In this document: positions 29,988-31,009 of the stretch, in pieces
Numbering within the stretch: position 1 is the first letter of the stretch
Layout of the letters: each line of letters starts with the position of its first letter
Virus record (IMG/VR): IMGVR_UViG_3300034736_000139
Coordinates: 1-31,009 of that record
From: a virus
DNA: 31,009 nucleotides
Direction: 5' to 3' (one strand)
Notes under the pieces: model-generated
The model's database searches: none
Told to the model about the DNA's origin: nothing
Seen by the model: the letters and a program-made list of their open reading frames with translations, nothing else
Translations under genes and position numbers: made by a program

Positions 29988-31009
29988 TTATTGTGCTAAT
30001 GTTTTTATTGCGGTTAATAAACCACTGGTTGTTTTTAAAACTCCATCCGTTGTGCGTTTACTGTTGGTGTTTAATGTTATTGGGCATCCTTTTATTTTTG
30101 TTGTAAATTTAGCACCATTTGCCAAATTAATTATATCAGGATTAAAAAAACATTCAATTTGTGCCACATTTTGTGATGGATATGTTATTACCATCTGCAC
30201 ACCGTTAATTGGTCTTAATGGATTTGATAAATCATTATCAAATGGTAAAACTGAACTGCATATTGTACGTGCGGTTGATTCAAATGGCTCAACAGTAATC
30301 ATGGCCCATGTATCATTTGGATCCCATGCCTGCCCATTATTAATGGTATGTGTTGCCACAATACGCATTGTTTCACCAATTGCAATAACCTGTACATTTT
30401 GCCCTGTGGATTCAATAAACATTTGAATATCCTGATCAATAACCGTTGATGAATCATACGGTAAATCACGTATTACATTACTGTTAATAAATGCCAATCC
30501 ATCTTTTATCAGTGATATTTTAAAACGTATTTCCCATGCAGGAATATCATCATATTGCTCCCAATTTCTGTTTTGTGTTGGATAAAAATCTGTTGATGCA
30601 TTTTGTTGTTGCAACCAATATTGCCAGTTTAATAAAAATGGGTAATAAACAGATACACCATATTGCGTTGCCGTATCCATTGATGGTACACGTTTAAATA
30701 ATGCGTTTATTTTTGCACTGTTTGATGGTAATGTTGATACAATTGGCAATGTTTGATTGATTAAATATTGCCCTGCATTATTTATTTGAATACCGCCAAA
30801 TGAAAACTGTGATGATTGTAATGCAAAATCATCCTGTGATGTGCCGTTGAAAACTTCCATTTCCATTGTTAAACGTTCATAAACCTGATTATTATCCAAT
30901 AAAAATGTACCATACCATGCACAATCATCCTCTGTATTTGCAACAAATCCCTGTTTTGATCCGCCAATTTGTGTGATATTTTGCCCATGATCTAAAAAAC
31001 CAAAATTGG
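29988..31009 (-). CDS. Tail protein, C-terminal part (5' end continues at base 1 side of the circle)
   Basis: The frame is open from base 31009 to the stop at 29988. Bases 30779-31009 duplicate 1-231, so the unique part is 29988-30778, which continues the gene starting at ATG 1534. The apparent Met at 30899 used by a simple start search is not a methionine codon (TTG, FLLDNNQ context) and is internal. The C-terminal region is beta-rich (LLNWQYWLQQQNASTDFYPT, WEIRFKISLIKDGLAFINSN) with no recognised family. See the entry at 1-1534 for the whole protein. Confidence 0.85.
   Translation of the reverse strand, partial: NFGFLDHGQNITQIGGSKQGFVANTEDDCAWYGTFLLDNNQVYERLTMEMEVFNGTSQDDFALQSSQFSFGGIQINNAGQYLINQTLPIVSTLPSNSAKINALFKRVPSMDTATQYGVSVYYPFLLNWQYWLQQQNASTDFYPTQNRNWEQYDDIPAWEIRFKISLIKDGLAFINSNVIRDLPYDSSTVIDQDIQMFIESTGQNVQVIAIGETMRIVATHTINNGQAWDPNDTWAMITVEPFESTARTICSSVLPFDNDLSNPLRPINGVQMVITYPSQNVAQIECFFNPDIINLANGAKFTTKIKGCPITLNTNSKRTTDGVLKTTSGLLTAIKTLAQ
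30779..31009. repeat. Terminal direct repeat, right copy
   Basis: A copy of bases 1-231 with one mismatch (T at 30906 against C at 128). It closes the genome into a 30,778-bp circle. The single silent difference suggests strain heterogeneity in the source or a base error. Confidence 0.95.

Noticed and set aside
29959-30426. Plus-strand 155-residue frame opposite the 774-residue tail gene
   Set aside because: Antisense shadow; the tail gene is continuous through it and across the circle junction.
1-31009. Integrase, att site, CRISPR array, tRNA or insertion sequence
   Set aside because: None recognised on reading both strands; no tyrosine or serine recombinase motifs, no cloverleaf, no spaced direct repeats.

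Overview
The window looks like one complete, circular (or circularly permuted) genome of a tailed bacteriophage infecting a member of the Bacteroidota. The last 231 bases (30779-31009) repeat the first 231 (1-231) with one mismatch. Joining the ends gives a unit of 30,778 bp and restores, in frame, a 774-residue tail gene cut by the window edges. The host call rests on low GC (about one third by eye), promoters of the TAnnTTTG type, near absence of GGAGG-type ribosome sites, and protein families common in flavobacterial phages. The HK97-type head genes, 1331-residue tape measure and separate major tail protein indicate a siphovirus-like virion. No integrase, excisionase or full-length CI-like repressor is visible, so a virulent lifestyle is likely but unproven.

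Layout: every gene but one reads on the minus strand, so the order below runs from high to low coordinates. Early region, 24790-17228: small unknown genes; a replication initiator, DnaB helicase and NinG; a single-strand annealing protein, Gp157, an SSB-like OB protein and a small HTH regulator; then three more small proteins. Packaging, 17109-14660: a membrane protein, TerS, TerL and a small membrane protein. Next is the portal gene (13269-14465), the only plus-strand gene, set between TerL and the prohead protease. Head and tail, 13205-1515: protease, major capsid, connectors, major tail protein, chaperone candidates, tape measure and a baseplate protein. Across the circle junction: the 774-residue tail protein, a fibre-like protein and a 757-residue cysteine-rich tail protein. 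Lysis, 26580-24989: coiled-coil membrane protein, holin, probable unimolecular spanin and endolysin with an H...SAGC active site.

Regulation stands out. Four early units begin with versions of one AT-rich palindrome (centres 18631, 24855, 23331 and 20620). Two of them also share a 46-nt leader that opens with a GTTGC/GCAAC hairpin, and in both a 21-bp identical GGGCATG hairpin follows the first gene. The small HTH protein at 18721-18948 lies beside one of these sites and is the obvious candidate ligand. Rho-independent-type hairpins separate several units. Protein family names are from recognition of motifs, not database searches.
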